NCBI GenBank assembly: GCA_016929295.1
Contig: JAFGJB010000098.1
Location: 1 to 54,922, forward strand
Length of the DNA: 54,922 bases
DNA from: Candidatus Zhuqueibacterota bacterium
GTDB lineage: Bacteria > Zhuqueibacterota > Zhuqueibacteria > Residuimicrobiales > Krinioviventaceae
Direction of reading: 5' to 3'
Shown: piece after piece, positions 25,675 to 34,938 of the stretch
Position numbering within the stretch: position 1 is the stretch's first letter
Layout: every line of letters starts with the position of its first letter
The notes under the pieces: generated by a model
Database searches by the model: none
What the model was told of the DNA's origin: nothing
Seen by the model: only the letters and a program-made list of their open reading frames with translations
Translations under genes and position numbers: made by a program

Positions 25675-27555
25675 ATGCTGAAGAATGATAACATTACGAT
25701 GGCAAAGCACATTTCAAGTCGCCGGCTTTTGCTGCTTTTCATACTTTTCGCCGGTCTGGCGGTCCGTGTCGTGCTCCTGCAGTTCCGCTGGATCAATCCG
25801 GATGAAGGGGCGCATTTACTTGATGCACGTCTATGGCTCGACGGTCAGGCGCCCGTCGCCGATTTCGGCTCACGCCAGCCGTTTTACGTAGTGATTCTGG
25901 CGCTGTTTTTAAATATTTTCGGCATGACGCTTTCAGCAGCACGACTGATGCCCGTCGCCGCCTCGCTCGGCATCACCCTGCTGCTTTATCTGATGGGCAA
26001 ACGATGGTTCGGGACGGCCGTCGGTCTGACCGCTGCACTCATTTATTCACTCTTGCCTCTGGTGGTGATCTGGTCGACGATCGTGAAAACAGAGCAATTG
26101 ACCATTCTCCTGGCGACAGCCAGCATGCTGCTTTTGCTGCTCGGCATGGAAAAACGCTCTCTGTATCTCTTCATCTCCGGCCTCCTGGCGGCGCTGGCAT
26201 TTTACGTCCGGCAGCCGGCTCTCTATCTTCCTATGGCAGCCATTCTTTTTTTGCTCCTTTCGCGGCATGGAGCGGTGAAGAATATCGCGCTCTATCTGTT
26301 CGGCTATCTCAGCATCACGGTCATCACAATACTTCTTTATCTCCGTCACATGAACGTGCACGAGATATTATTCTCCCAGCTCAATCCGCTCAATTTGATC
26401 TGGAATCGCGCCTTGCATATGCTTGGTCGACTGCCGCAGCAGTACAGCATTGTCGATGACGCCGGATTTCGAATTCTCGACCAGGACATGAGCTATACGC
26501 TCGATTCCTGGTATCACGCGCTGGCCTTTTCATTTTTCATCGTCATCGGCGCTCTGTTTGCAAGGCGATATCAAAGGGGAACGCCGCAGCGACGGGTCAT
26601 CCGTTTGCTGTTCTGCTGGTTCGGATTTTCTGCGCTGCTTTATCTCTATCAATCGGCGAGTCGCGGATTCTACACGCAGTATTTCACCGAATTTTTACCG
26701 CCGCTGCTGCTGATGGCTTCTGTCTTTATCGTTGATATTTTGCGGCACAGCAGAGCAACATATGTGCTGCTGCCTCTGGCGACGGCCGCTTTTACAGCCA
26801 TCTTTATTGTGCAACGTCTTTTCTGGCAGGTCAGCCCCGGAATGGTCGGCTATCTTGTCCTGAGCATTGGCGCAGCTTTGCTTCTCTATTTCTGTTCACA
26901 TCGGCCTCGACTATCGGTCGCAACAATAATTCTCCTGATGCTGGTCAGTGCCGGCGCGAGTACCATGAGTGCTCTGTTATTGAAGCGTCTCGGACTGCCC
27001 GATCTGTATCGATTTATTCTCGTAACCGCCATCCTGTCCGGCACGCTGTACGGCGCCAATCTTATCCGAGGTAAACAAGTGCGCCCATCGCGCATCCTCT
27101 TCCTCGTCGCCTTTTTCTATGCCGCCTTTTATTCCGGGCGCCTCATCGGTCTACGCTACGAAGCGATCTGGTCGCCGGCAACCCTCGATGAGGTCGCCGG
27201 CTATTTGCGAGCGAATGCTCAGCCGCCTGACGATATCTTGAGCGGCGGCGCCATCTGGACATTTGAATCCGGTCTCGCACCCTATTTGAATGTGCCGCAT
27301 GCCACCGAGTTTTATAAGCATCACTATGCCGATTTTGAATCGGCGTTTCAAGAGAATCCGCCACGATTCATCATCATGGACGGCTATACGGAGAGAAAAT
27401 TTATGCGCTACAAAGAATTTATCCTCGGACAACTTGCTCTTCGCTATGAGAAAGTGTTGAGTGTTGACGGCTCTAAATACACGGTTGACGTCTTTCAGGT
27501 GAGGCCTCACACGGGTGAAGAGAAAGAGTTCACCAGTGAGGTCGTAGACGAATGA
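25675..27555 (+). CDS. Polytopic GT-C / GT39-like glycosyltransferase
   Basis: Large membrane protein of 626 residues. After the first helix comes WINPDEGAHLLDARLWLDGQ, carrying the Asp-Glu pair expected in the first periplasmic loop of PMT/ArnT enzymes, then the SRQPFYVVILALF segment. About a dozen hydrophobic helices follow, and a soluble C-terminal domain (about 500-626) contains LRANAQPPDDILSGGA and FIIMDGYTERKF. Probably transfers a sugar from a polyprenyl-phosphate donor in the periplasm. No clear ribosome binding site; a second ATG at 25699 is the alternative start. It overlaps the flippase gene by 4 bases. Confidence 0.75.
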   Translation: MLKNDNITMAKHISSRRLLLLFILFAGLAVRVVLLQFRWINPDEGAHLLDARLWLDGQAPVADFGSRQPFYVVILALFLNIFGMTLSAARLMPVAASLGITLLLYLMGKRWFGTAVGLTAALIYSLLPLVVIWSTIVKTEQLTILLATASMLLLLLGMEKRSLYLFISGLLAALAFYVRQPALYLPMAAILFLLLSRHGAVKNIALYLFGYLSITVITILLYLRHMNVHEILFSQLNPLNLIWNRALHMLGRLPQQYSIVDDAGFRILDQDMSYTLDSWYHALAFSFFIVIGALFARRYQRGTPQRRVIRLLFCWFGFSALLYLYQSASRGFYTQYFTEFLPPLLLMASVFIVDILRHSRATYVLLPLATAAFTAIFIVQRLFWQVSPGMVGYLVLSIGAALLLYFCSHRPRLSVATIILLMLVSAGASTMSALLLKRLGLPDLYRFILVTAILSGTLYGANLIRGKQVRPSRILFLVAFFYAAFYSGRLIGLRYEAIWSPATLDEVAGYLRANAQPPDDILSGGAIWTFESGLAPYLNVPHATEFYKHHYADFESAFQENPPRFIIMDGYTERKFMRYKEFILGQLALRYEKVLSVDGSKYTVDVFQVRPHTGEEKEFTSEVVDE

Positions 27556-29042
27556 GTTCACTCAAACAAAGAACAGTTTCCGGCGTGTTGTGGACAGGAA
27601 TAGCCCGCATGGTCACGCAGCTGGTCCTTTTTATTGTGATGACCATCCTGGCGCGTCTTCTCTCGGCAGATGATTTTGGCATTGTCGGCATGGCGGCCAT
27701 CATCACGGTGGCGATCGCCATGGTGAACGACAAAGGCCTGGGCATGTCCATTGTGCAGAAAAAAGATCTCGATGAGACTCACCTTTCCACCATGTTTTGG
27801 ACCAGCGTTGGTTTTGGCCTGCTGCTTTATCTTTTTTCTTTCATCGCCTCATTCCCGTTGGCAACTTTTTTCAGGAAGGAGATTGTCCAGCCCGTCGTTG
27901 CCATCATCGCCCTGGGATTTGTCATCGGCGGTTTTGGCATCGTACAAAAGTCATTGCTCACGCGCGATATGGCATTCAAACAGCTGGCCATCGTCGAGGT
28001 GTCCGCCACACTGGCGGGCGGTGCCCTGGCCATCCTCCTCGCCTTGGCGGGATTTGGCGTCTGGAGTCTCGTGGCCAATGTACTGGCTCGGGATCTCATC
28101 ACCGTGCTGATCCTGTGGCTTCTCTGCAAATGGCGGCCCAGGTTGCATTTTTCGTCCACTGAATTGAGACACTATCTCGCTTTCAGCGGCAGTGTTTTAG
28201 CAAACGACGGCGCGATCTATCTCATCACCAATGCGGATATCACTATCATTGGTCGCGTCCTGGGAAGCGCCGCGCTGGGAGTCTATAGCTTTGCCCTCTA
28301 TGTTGTGAAATTGCCGGTGACGCGGTTGTCTAGCATTGTCGCCAAAGTTGTTTTTCCCGCTTTCTCTTCTCTGCAGCACGATCCTGTAAAGTTCAAGGCC
28401 GGCTATCTCAAGGCGGTCAAATATATTTCACTCATCACCTTTCCGGTTCTGGCAGGAGTGGCTGTCTTTTCGAACGAGTTCATCACCATCGTGCTTGGCG
28501 ACAAGTGGATCGAGATGGCATGGCCACTCATCATCCTGACGCCCATGGCTATGCTCAAATCGGTCGGCACGATTAAAAACTCGGTGCTGATGGCCGTCGG
28601 TCGCCCGGATATCGAGTTGAAATGGAACCTTTTCTATTTGTTTCCTCTGGTCGGAGTCGTCTATTTTGGCACCCGCTATGGTCTCGTTGGCGTTGCGACA
28701 GCGTTCACAACGCTCTATATCGTCACTTTTCCGATCATTCAGCACATCACCAATAAGCAGATCTCGGTAACCCTGGCCGAATTTTTTCGCTCTTTGGCCA
28801 GCAGCACCGTGGCGACGAGCGCCATGGTTTTGATCGCTTTGGCGATTCGCTACTGTAAAGTTGTCTTCAATTTGCCAGATTTGGTCGTATTATTAGCCGG
28901 CATCATCATGGCGTCAGCCGCCTATTTGTCGGTGTTGTGGTTGATCGATCGTGCGGAGTTGAGCGAGTTTTACATGATGATGCAAAGAAAAAAAACGGTA
29001 CGTTCCGGAATCTCTATGTCAGAGGTGGTGATATCAGAATGA
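27552..29042 (+). CDS. WzxC-like lipopolysaccharide/exopolysaccharide flippase
   Basis: Polytopic protein of 496 residues in the MVF/MOP superfamily, with the WzxC-type N-terminus SLKQRTVSGVLWTGIARM and LARLLSADDFGIVGMAAI, about 14 hydrophobic helices, and TNADITIIGRVLGSAALGVYSFA. It should flip a lipid-linked oligosaccharide to the periplasmic face. It overlaps the upstream GT-C gene (ATGA) and the downstream GT gene (ATGA), so all three are probably translated together. It is one of two flippases in the cluster; the other (36260) belongs to a different branch. Confidence 0.88.
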   Translation: MSSLKQRTVSGVLWTGIARMVTQLVLFIVMTILARLLSADDFGIVGMAAIITVAIAMVNDKGLGMSIVQKKDLDETHLSTMFWTSVGFGLLLYLFSFIASFPLATFFRKEIVQPVVAIIALGFVIGGFGIVQKSLLTRDMAFKQLAIVEVSATLAGGALAILLALAGFGVWSLVANVLARDLITVLILWLLCKWRPRLHFSSTELRHYLAFSGSVLANDGAIYLITNADITIIGRVLGSAALGVYSFALYVVKLPVTRLSSIVAKVVFPAFSSLQHDPVKFKAGYLKAVKYISLITFPVLAGVAVFSNEFITIVLGDKWIEMAWPLIILTPMAMLKSVGTIKNSVLMAVGRPDIELKWNLFYLFPLVGVVYFGTRYGLVGVATAFTTLYIVTFPIIQHITNKQISVTLAEFFRSLASSTVATSAMVLIALAIRYCKVVFNLPDLVVLLAGIIMASAAYLSVLWLIDRAELSEFYMMMQRKKTVRSGISMSEVVISE

Positions 29043-30139
29043 AAATAGCAGTGATGGGAATACGAGGCATCCCGGCGAATTATGGCGGTTTTGAAACGTT
29101 TATTGAAAATCTGGCGCCTCGCCTGGTCGCCCGGGGGCACGAGGTGACCGTTTACGGGCGGTCCAATATGATCGACTATAAGGGTGAATTTTATAAAGGC
29201 GTGCGCATTAAAATATTGCCGACCATCAGTCACAAATATCTTGATACCGTTATGCACACGTTCATCTGCACTCTGCACAGTTTTTTTACTCGCTATGATG
29301 TGGTTTTCATCTGCAACAGTGCCAACGCCATTTTCACCATCATTCCCAGGCTCATGCGCAAAGCGGTTGTGCTCAATGTCGATGGCCTGGAGTGGAAGCG
29401 TCAAAAATGGAATTGGGCCGGCAAGATGTTTTACAAGATATCCGAGTTTCTGGCCACATTTTTGCCGAACGAAATTGTCACAGATGCGCTTGATGTGCAG
29501 CGATATTACCAGGAGAAATTTAATAAAAAATCGACCTTTATCCCTTATGGTGCGCCGGAAGAAGAGATCGACAGCACAACCGTTCTGCAGCAATATAATC
29601 TGCAGCCGCGCGACTATGTCCTGTATGTCAGTCGGATGGAGCCGGAAAATAACGCCCATCGGGTTGTCAGCGCCTTTGAAAAAGTCAGTACGGATAAAAA
29701 GCTGGTGATGGTTGGCGATGCGCCCTATAGCACGAATTATATAGCCGACCTTAAAAAGACGACCGATCCGCGCATTATTTTCACCGGCTATGTTTTTGGC
29801 GAAGGTTACAAGCAATTGCAGAGCAATGCCTACTATTACATCCAGGCGACCGAAGTGGGCGGGACGCATCCCGCCCTGGTTGAGGGCATGGGATATGGCA
29901 ATTGCATCCTGGCCAACGATGTTCCCGAGCATCGCGAGGTGCTCGGCGATGCGGGCGTCTATTTTTCTCGAACCGATCTGGGTGATGTGGTGCGAAAGAT
30001 GCAATTTTTATTCGATAATCCGCAACTTGTTGAGGAACGCCGCAGCGTTGTCTTGCAGCGCGTTCGCGCCAATTACAACTGGGGGCGAATCACTCGGCAG
30101 TATGAACAACTTTTTTACAAGGTGGCACATCTCAAATAG
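29039..30139 (+). CDS. Glycosyltransferase of the DUF1972/GT4 type
   Basis: Predicted cytoplasmic rhamnosyl- or other glycosyltransferase of 366 residues. The N-terminus MKIAVMGIRGIPANYGGFE and then AVVLNVDGLEWKRQKWNW are typical of the DUF1972 group. The C-domain has GAPEEEI, RMEPENNAHRVV and EGMGYGNCILANDVPEHREV. The start at 29039 is the ATG in ATGA overlapping the flippase stop. A longer in-frame start at 28937 would place 34 atypical residues in front and is rejected. The following GT-C gene starts 3 bases after the stop. Confidence 0.87.
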   Translation: MKIAVMGIRGIPANYGGFETFIENLAPRLVARGHEVTVYGRSNMIDYKGEFYKGVRIKILPTISHKYLDTVMHTFICTLHSFFTRYDVVFICNSANAIFTIIPRLMRKAVVLNVDGLEWKRQKWNWAGKMFYKISEFLATFLPNEIVTDALDVQRYYQEKFNKKSTFIPYGAPEEEIDSTTVLQQYNLQPRDYVLYVSRMEPENNAHRVVSAFEKVSTDKKLVMVGDAPYSTNYIADLKKTTDPRIIFTGYVFGEGYKQLQSNAYYYIQATEVGGTHPALVEGMGYGNCILANDVPEHREVLGDAGVYFSRTDLGDVVRKMQFLFDNPQLVEERRSVVLQRVRANYNWGRITRQYEQLFYKVAHLK

Positions 30140-30142
30140 GCA

Positions 30143-31834
30143 ATGCTCACGGAAAAAGTAAAATTGTCGCACGTATGGTTGTTGGCAATACTGCTCATTG
30201 CCATTTGTCTGCGCTTCTATGGCATCGATTTCGGCAGACCATACAATTATCATCCGGATGAGACCAAACTGGTCACCCAGGCCGGCCGTTTGCTGGAAAC
30301 GAAATTCATGGACAGAGATGCCTATTTTGGCATCGGGATTTATCCGCCGTTCCATACCTATCTTTTAGCCGTCGTCATGGGCGTCTATATCATCATTGGT
30401 TTGCTCAGCGGCCGAATCGAATCGTTGGCCTCTGTGCGAACGATTTATATAGCCGATACTTTTCAGTTTTTTTTGCAGAGTCGATTACTTGTTGCGACAA
30501 CAGGTGTGCTGTCGGTTTTTGTCATTTATCTGATTGCGAGGAAATTGTACTCGGAAAAAGTCGGCCTGGTCGCCAGTTTATTTCTGGCAGCGAATTTTCT
30601 CCATGTTCGCAATTCTCATTTCGGCACAGTCGATGTTCCGGCCGCATTCTGGGGCTTGTTGTGCGTCTATTTTTGCGTCGGCATCATGCAAAAGGGCGCT
30701 CTGCGCGATTATATTTTCGCTGCCATTTTCGCCGCCATTGCCATCGCGACCAAATATAGTATGGCTCTGATCGTTATCCCGTTTATTTTCGCTCATTTCA
30801 GTCGATTTCAACCGCGACAGTGGCTGCGAAAAATATTGCATGCAAAGCTGTGGTCAGCTGCGGCGGCCTGGTTTGTCTCCTTGCTGATCGCTTGTCCGCT
30901 CATTTGGCTTGATTTTCGTGAAACCTGGGGAGGTTTTCTCGGCACGCGGCGATTTGAAAAGGTCGGCAAAATTGGCAGTGGCGGCGGATTTTTATCATAC
31001 TGGACGGGTGATCAGTCCGATGGCTTTGGTGTGTTTTACCCGAATTCAATTCCGCAGACATTTGGTCTGCTATTGACGCTCTGCGCCGCTGCCGGTCTTG
31101 TTTATTTATTGGCAAAGCACAGGCGACAGGATCTCTTCATCCTCGTCTGCGCCATACCCACCTATCTGCTGTTTGAAAAAATGTCAATAAAGGCGATGCG
31201 CCATATCTTGCCAATCATACCCTTTTTGCTGCTGGCCGCCGCTATCCTGATCGTGGAGGTCGTGGCGAAGCTTCGCCAGCGACCGCAAGCGGCGCTCCTG
31301 TCGCTGGTGCTGGCATTTTTTACCGGCCATCAGGTGATCACGACACTTGACTATCACAGCGCGCTGCTGAAAGAAGATCCGCGAACCACGGCCTCGAAAT
31401 GGATTGAACAGCATCTCCCCCCGGGCAGCACCGTTGTCGTCGAGTCTTTTCCTCCGTTGATTTTTACGCGGGATAACAATCGTAATGTTTACGAGACAAA
31501 CTGGACGTCAAAGGCGAGCACCGAGAGGGAAAATTTCCTTGCCTTTGCTGCGGAAAAGGATAGCATCTATTATATTGCAGATGACTTTACGCGCCAGATA
31601 TTCAGCTGGAAGTTTACAAAACGCAAGTATCCCCTGATCACCGCAGATCGATCGCAATTTTTTCGCTGGCTTGACGATCATGTGGAAAAGGTGGTCGTTT
31701 TTCCAAGTGAAAATCCAAAAATCCAGCCCACGATTCAAGTATATTTGATCACAGAGATCGATAGCCTGAGGACAATCCTCAGCAAATTTCCCGCCTGCAA
31801 AGTACCCGAAAACCCAACTGCCAAGGAAATATGA
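30143..31834 (+). CDS. Polytopic GT-C / PMT-like glycosyltransferase
   Basis: Membrane protein of 563 residues. It carries FGRPYNYHPDETKLVTQAGR in the first periplasmic loop (about 33-52) with the Asp-Glu pair, and HVRNSHFGTVDVPAAFWG, close to the H-x-R-x-S-H pattern of PMT-like enzymes. Around eleven hydrophobic helices are visible. A soluble tail from about residue 405 contains ASKWIEQHLPPGSTVVVESF. Predicted to work on the periplasmic side with a polyprenyl-phosphate donor. It overlaps the next GT-C gene by 4 bases (ATGA), so two different GT-C enzymes are made in tandem. Confidence 0.78.
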   Translation: MLTEKVKLSHVWLLAILLIAICLRFYGIDFGRPYNYHPDETKLVTQAGRLLETKFMDRDAYFGIGIYPPFHTYLLAVVMGVYIIIGLLSGRIESLASVRTIYIADTFQFFLQSRLLVATTGVLSVFVIYLIARKLYSEKVGLVASLFLAANFLHVRNSHFGTVDVPAAFWGLLCVYFCVGIMQKGALRDYIFAAIFAAIAIATKYSMALIVIPFIFAHFSRFQPRQWLRKILHAKLWSAAAAWFVSLLIACPLIWLDFRETWGGFLGTRRFEKVGKIGSGGGFLSYWTGDQSDGFGVFYPNSIPQTFGLLLTLCAAAGLVYLLAKHRRQDLFILVCAIPTYLLFEKMSIKAMRHILPIIPFLLLAAAILIVEVVAKLRQRPQAALLSLVLAFFTGHQVITTLDYHSALLKEDPRTTASKWIEQHLPPGSTVVVESFPPLIFTRDNNRNVYETNWTSKASTERENFLAFAAEKDSIYYIADDFTRQIFSWKFTKRKYPLITADRSQFFRWLDDHVEKVVVFPSENPKIQPTIQVYLITEIDSLRTILSKFPACKVPENPTAKEI

Positions 31835-33552
31835 AAAATCTTTACGATATTGTGATCAAAAAACACGTCGTCCTCTTGATCCTCGTGGCCGGGCTGTTGC
31901 GCCTGGGATACATCGTGACCCTGGAAGATCGGTCGTATTTTTTCGATACAGTGCATTATGACCAAGCGGCCTGCGCCATCCTCGAAGATGGCACTTTCGG
32001 CAGCAGCTTCCATTATTATGATGAATACAAACATTATTGTCTCGAACCAATTTATCCTCTCTTCCTGGCCGGCATTTATGCGCTGTTTGGCAGAAGCTTT
32101 CTGATTGTTCGCATCATTCAGGTACTCCTCTCTCTGGTTCAATTGAATTTTATCTATCGCATTGTCAAGATGCTGCGTCCTCGGGCAGCATGGCTGGCGC
32201 TTGTCTTCGGGGCTATCTATCCGTTTTTCATATATTTACCAGGTCTGCTCTATGTGACGCAGCTATTTTCTTTGCTGTTGATCCTCGCCATATATTTCTT
32301 CCTCCGGTACGCAGTGGATTTTCGCCAAAAGTGGCTCATTCCTTTCGCCTTGTCGCTGGGAGTGGCCATAGTGGCTGTTCCCATTGCGCTGCCCGGTTTT
32401 ATCCTTTTCGTGGCATGGATGGTATTTTTTGCCAGAGTGAAGCAGAAGAAATGGACTCATATCGTGACCGCTGCAACTGTCATCATTCTCATCCTGACGC
32501 CCTGGACGGTGCGGAACTGGCAGGTCTTTCATATCCTGTCCCCAGGACGCGCCTGCTTGGCTGAGAGAAGAGTCTTCGAACTCGTTGATCTGCAATTCCG
32601 GTTTGCGGACAGTGAAAAGTTGACGCGTTTCCCTGCAGATCAATTTAAGGTGAATGTCATTCGCACAGCCGACGCGCCTCTGTTCGAGTGTTTTGTCGAT
32701 GAGAAACTCATAGCCGTGCTGAAAGTCAACGAGCCCTTCACCTGGCACGACTCTTCATACTATGGGATCATTTTTAAGGGGGGTGGTGATATGCACGTTC
32801 AGCGACTGCAATTCGCACAAAACGACACTTTTTTTCTTGATTCAACGAATGATCGGGAATGGCTGCACGCTGAACAGGTGACCATTGGAGAAGAAGCGAT
32901 TGAATTGCACGGAGCGAGCGGCAAATGGGAGTATGCGGCTGTCTTTCCGACCCCGGGCTCAGCTCAGTCGTTCATCATGTCTTATCCTTCCACGATCAAA
33001 CCTGCAGATGTGAGCCGCGCTGCCATCTTGTTCAATCTGCAGTGCCCGCGTCTGGATGCTGATGGATATATGATCTGGTTACATCCCTGGATGCAGGCCG
33101 ATCTGTGGAAGATAGAAAATGGCCGGCCTGCGCAATCAGTGCAAACCATCGATCTGTTCATCAAAGAAAATCCTGTCAACTTGAGGGCATTGATTGCTCA
33201 AAATCCTGTGCGCTTCCTCTTTCAACATGTTGGTCCCGAGTTTCTAAATTTTTGGTCGCCAGCTGTCAAACGCATCACAACATCCGCTCAATTGAGCCGA
33301 GCAATGAATGCCGCGTCTTGGCTTTTTTTCACCCCTTTGCTGCTTTTCGCGGTGATCGGGATTTTTACTCTGCGAGATCAGTGGAAATCACTGCTGATTC
33401 TGCTCATTCCGATCGTGACCATCTCGCTATCTTATTCAATATTTTTCGCCGAAGTCCGTTATCGTATTCCTGTCGATGGATTTCTCATCGTCCTGGGCGC
33501 CATCGGCCTGGATGGAGTCATGCGAAGATGGAGACGCCGTCGATATCTTTAG
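31831..33552 (+). CDS. GT-C / GT39-like membrane glycosyltransferase with large inserted beta-rich domain
   Basis: Polytopic protein of 573 residues. The first loop has YFFDTVHYDQAACAIL (acidic residues), then LEPIYPLFLAGIYALFG and further helices to about residue 222, ending in TPWTVRNWQVF, the usual end of the GT39-like helical bundle. Family members usually continue within about 70 residues to a segment like NPVRFLFQHVGPEFLNFWSP, but here that segment lies near residue 458. The ~200 extra residues between (about 245-445) are non-hydrophobic, Phe/Tyr/Trp- and strand-rich, and look like a lectin- or LamG-like beta-sandwich facing the periplasm. Final helices follow. It is the last gene before a 342-base gap. 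Confidence 0.72.
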   Translation: MKNLYDIVIKKHVVLLILVAGLLRLGYIVTLEDRSYFFDTVHYDQAACAILEDGTFGSSFHYYDEYKHYCLEPIYPLFLAGIYALFGRSFLIVRIIQVLLSLVQLNFIYRIVKMLRPRAAWLALVFGAIYPFFIYLPGLLYVTQLFSLLLILAIYFFLRYAVDFRQKWLIPFALSLGVAIVAVPIALPGFILFVAWMVFFARVKQKKWTHIVTAATVIILILTPWTVRNWQVFHILSPGRACLAERRVFELVDLQFRFADSEKLTRFPADQFKVNVIRTADAPLFECFVDEKLIAVLKVNEPFTWHDSSYYGIIFKGGGDMHVQRLQFAQNDTFFLDSTNDREWLHAEQVTIGEEAIELHGASGKWEYAAVFPTPGSAQSFIMSYPSTIKPADVSRAAILFNLQCPRLDADGYMIWLHPWMQADLWKIENGRPAQSVQTIDLFIKENPVNLRALIAQNPVRFLFQHVGPEFLNFWSPAVKRITTSAQLSRAMNAASWLFFTPLLLFAVIGIFTLRDQWKSLLILLIPIVTISLSYSIFFAEVRYRIPVDGFLIVLGAIGLDGVMRRWRRRRYL

Positions 33553-33894
33553 ATGCTGTCCATTTTCTGCTTTTTCATTTCATCTTGATACACAGCCGAT
33601 TTTTTTCCGAGAGGTTGAGGCACTCAGCTTGACAGACAGGCCAGGCCGGCAGCAGGTGTGATCGGAATGAACCATTCAATCGAGTCGGCGTAACCTGAAT
33701 AAAATAAAAAGATTAGACGTGTTGTCTTTTTATAAATACTCGGCCATCTCATCGTTCGATGTTGTTTTATTTATATTGGGCGATTACCGAGTAACCTGGA
33801 AAAACATTTTGCGGGATGGTACGATTGTTGTTCTTGAAAAGAACCGAATTTTTTTGGCCTGGATATCTGAAATTCAACAAATTCGCATGAATGA
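33553..33894. other. 342-base gap inside the glycan cluster
   Basis: This is the largest non-coding gap in the otherwise tightly packed cluster. No convincing gene is seen; a 69-codon frame from GTG at 33719 runs into the next gene without recognisable features. A weak hairpin, GTTCTT-GAA-AAGAAC (33830-33844), followed by a T-rich stretch (33849-33855), resembles a poor intrinsic terminator. The gap may mark a transcript boundary and a module junction. Confidence 0.4.
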
Positions 33895-34932
33895 ATGGAT
33901 GTCATTAAGAAAAGACTGCTCGTGCTGATGGATTGGCAACCGCCGGAAGACTGGATTTTTAAGAAACAGCTTGATCTCCATTTTCATACGGATATTTTTT
34001 TCGACGTTACCCAAAAAGGCTATAACTCGACTTTGGAAAAAGTTCTTGGACTATGGAGAAGCTATGTCGCGACAAGCGTCAAAGGTTTTTGGGCTATAAA
34101 AAACTATGATATTGTCTATGCATGGCATGCAGTGATGGGATTGGTGCTGGCGTTTTTGTGCCGATTCTTGCGCGTCCGCCGACCGAAAATCATTATTGCG
34201 CAGCTGATTATTCCTAAACGGCCGACGTCTCTCAATCAAACGCTGCGCGAGTGCTTTATCAGATACTCGCTCAAACGCGTCGATTCTGTCATCGTCTATT
34301 CAACCATCGAAGCCGAGCAGTTTGAAAATCGATATGGTAATGGTCATACAACTTTTACATTTTTGCCGCTCGGCATCGAGTTGTCAAACCATCGTCCGCC
34401 ATCCGATGAGTTCTATATCTTTAGTGGCGGGCGTAGCAATCGCGACTATTCAACACTCGTCAAGGCTGCAGAAGGATTGCCATACCCGGTGAAAATCGCC
34501 ACTGGACGATTCAATCTATCCGATCTGGAATTGCCCGAGAATGTTGAAGCGATTTTCGGCGTATACGGGGAGAATTTCAATCGGTTGTTAGCCGCTGCCA
34601 CTATTGTTGTTATTCCGCTGGAACGGGCGGATGAGTCCTCCGGGCAGCTTGTATTGCTGAACGCGATGGCCTTTGGAAAACCAATCATCATCACAAAAAG
34701 TCGCGGAGTGGAGGATTACATTCGCGATGGCGAGACCGTCATCACTGTACCGCATCGTAATGCATTTGCTTTGCGCACAGAAATTGAAAATTTGCTCAAT
34801 TCACCGCAGGAACGCCTGAAGCTTGGCATGGCGGCGAAAGAATCAGTGATGAATTATTCGATAGCGCGCCAGGCGGAGCGCGTTGCCGCGCTCTTGCTGC
34901 GCGCTGAAGATGATGCTTTTCAAAACAATTGA
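33895..34932 (+). CDS. GT4-like glycosyltransferase
   Basis: GT-B enzyme of 345 residues. The N-domain contains KNYDIVYAWHAVMGLVLAFLCRFL, a hydrophobic surface that may touch the membrane. The C-domain has YIFSGGRSNRDYSTLVKAA (start of the donor-binding half) and IVVIPLERADESSGQLVLLNAM. The EX7E region is unusual: NAMAFGKPIIITKSRGVEDY has Asn at the first acidic position and Asp near the second, which is tolerated in some GT4-like enzymes. ATG at 33895; no strong ribosome binding site. The next gene begins 6 bases after the stop. Specificity unknown. Confidence 0.8.
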   Translation: MDVIKKRLLVLMDWQPPEDWIFKKQLDLHFHTDIFFDVTQKGYNSTLEKVLGLWRSYVATSVKGFWAIKNYDIVYAWHAVMGLVLAFLCRFLRVRRPKIIIAQLIIPKRPTSLNQTLRECFIRYSLKRVDSVIVYSTIEAEQFENRYGNGHTTFTFLPLGIELSNHRPPSDEFYIFSGGRSNRDYSTLVKAAEGLPYPVKIATGRFNLSDLELPENVEAIFGVYGENFNRLLAAATIVVIPLERADESSGQLVLLNAMAFGKPIIITKSRGVEDYIRDGETVITVPHRNAFALRTEIENLLNSPQERLKLGMAAKESVMNYSIARQAERVAALLLRAEDDAFQNN

Positions 34933-34938
34933 TCAAAG

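Noticed and set aside
28937-29038. Longer N-terminus for the glycosyltransferase at 29039
   Set aside because: The extra 34 residues lie inside the flippase gene in another frame and do not resemble the family; the ATGA-coupled ATG gives the canonical start.
28970-30004. Open frame of 344 codons on the minus strand
   Set aside because: Antisense to the DUF1972-type glycosyltransferase gene, which has clear family motifs and ATGA coupling.
33719-33928. 69-codon frame starting GTG in the cluster gap
   Set aside because: No ribosome binding site, no recognisable feature, and it overlaps the start of the next glycosyltransferase gene in another frame.
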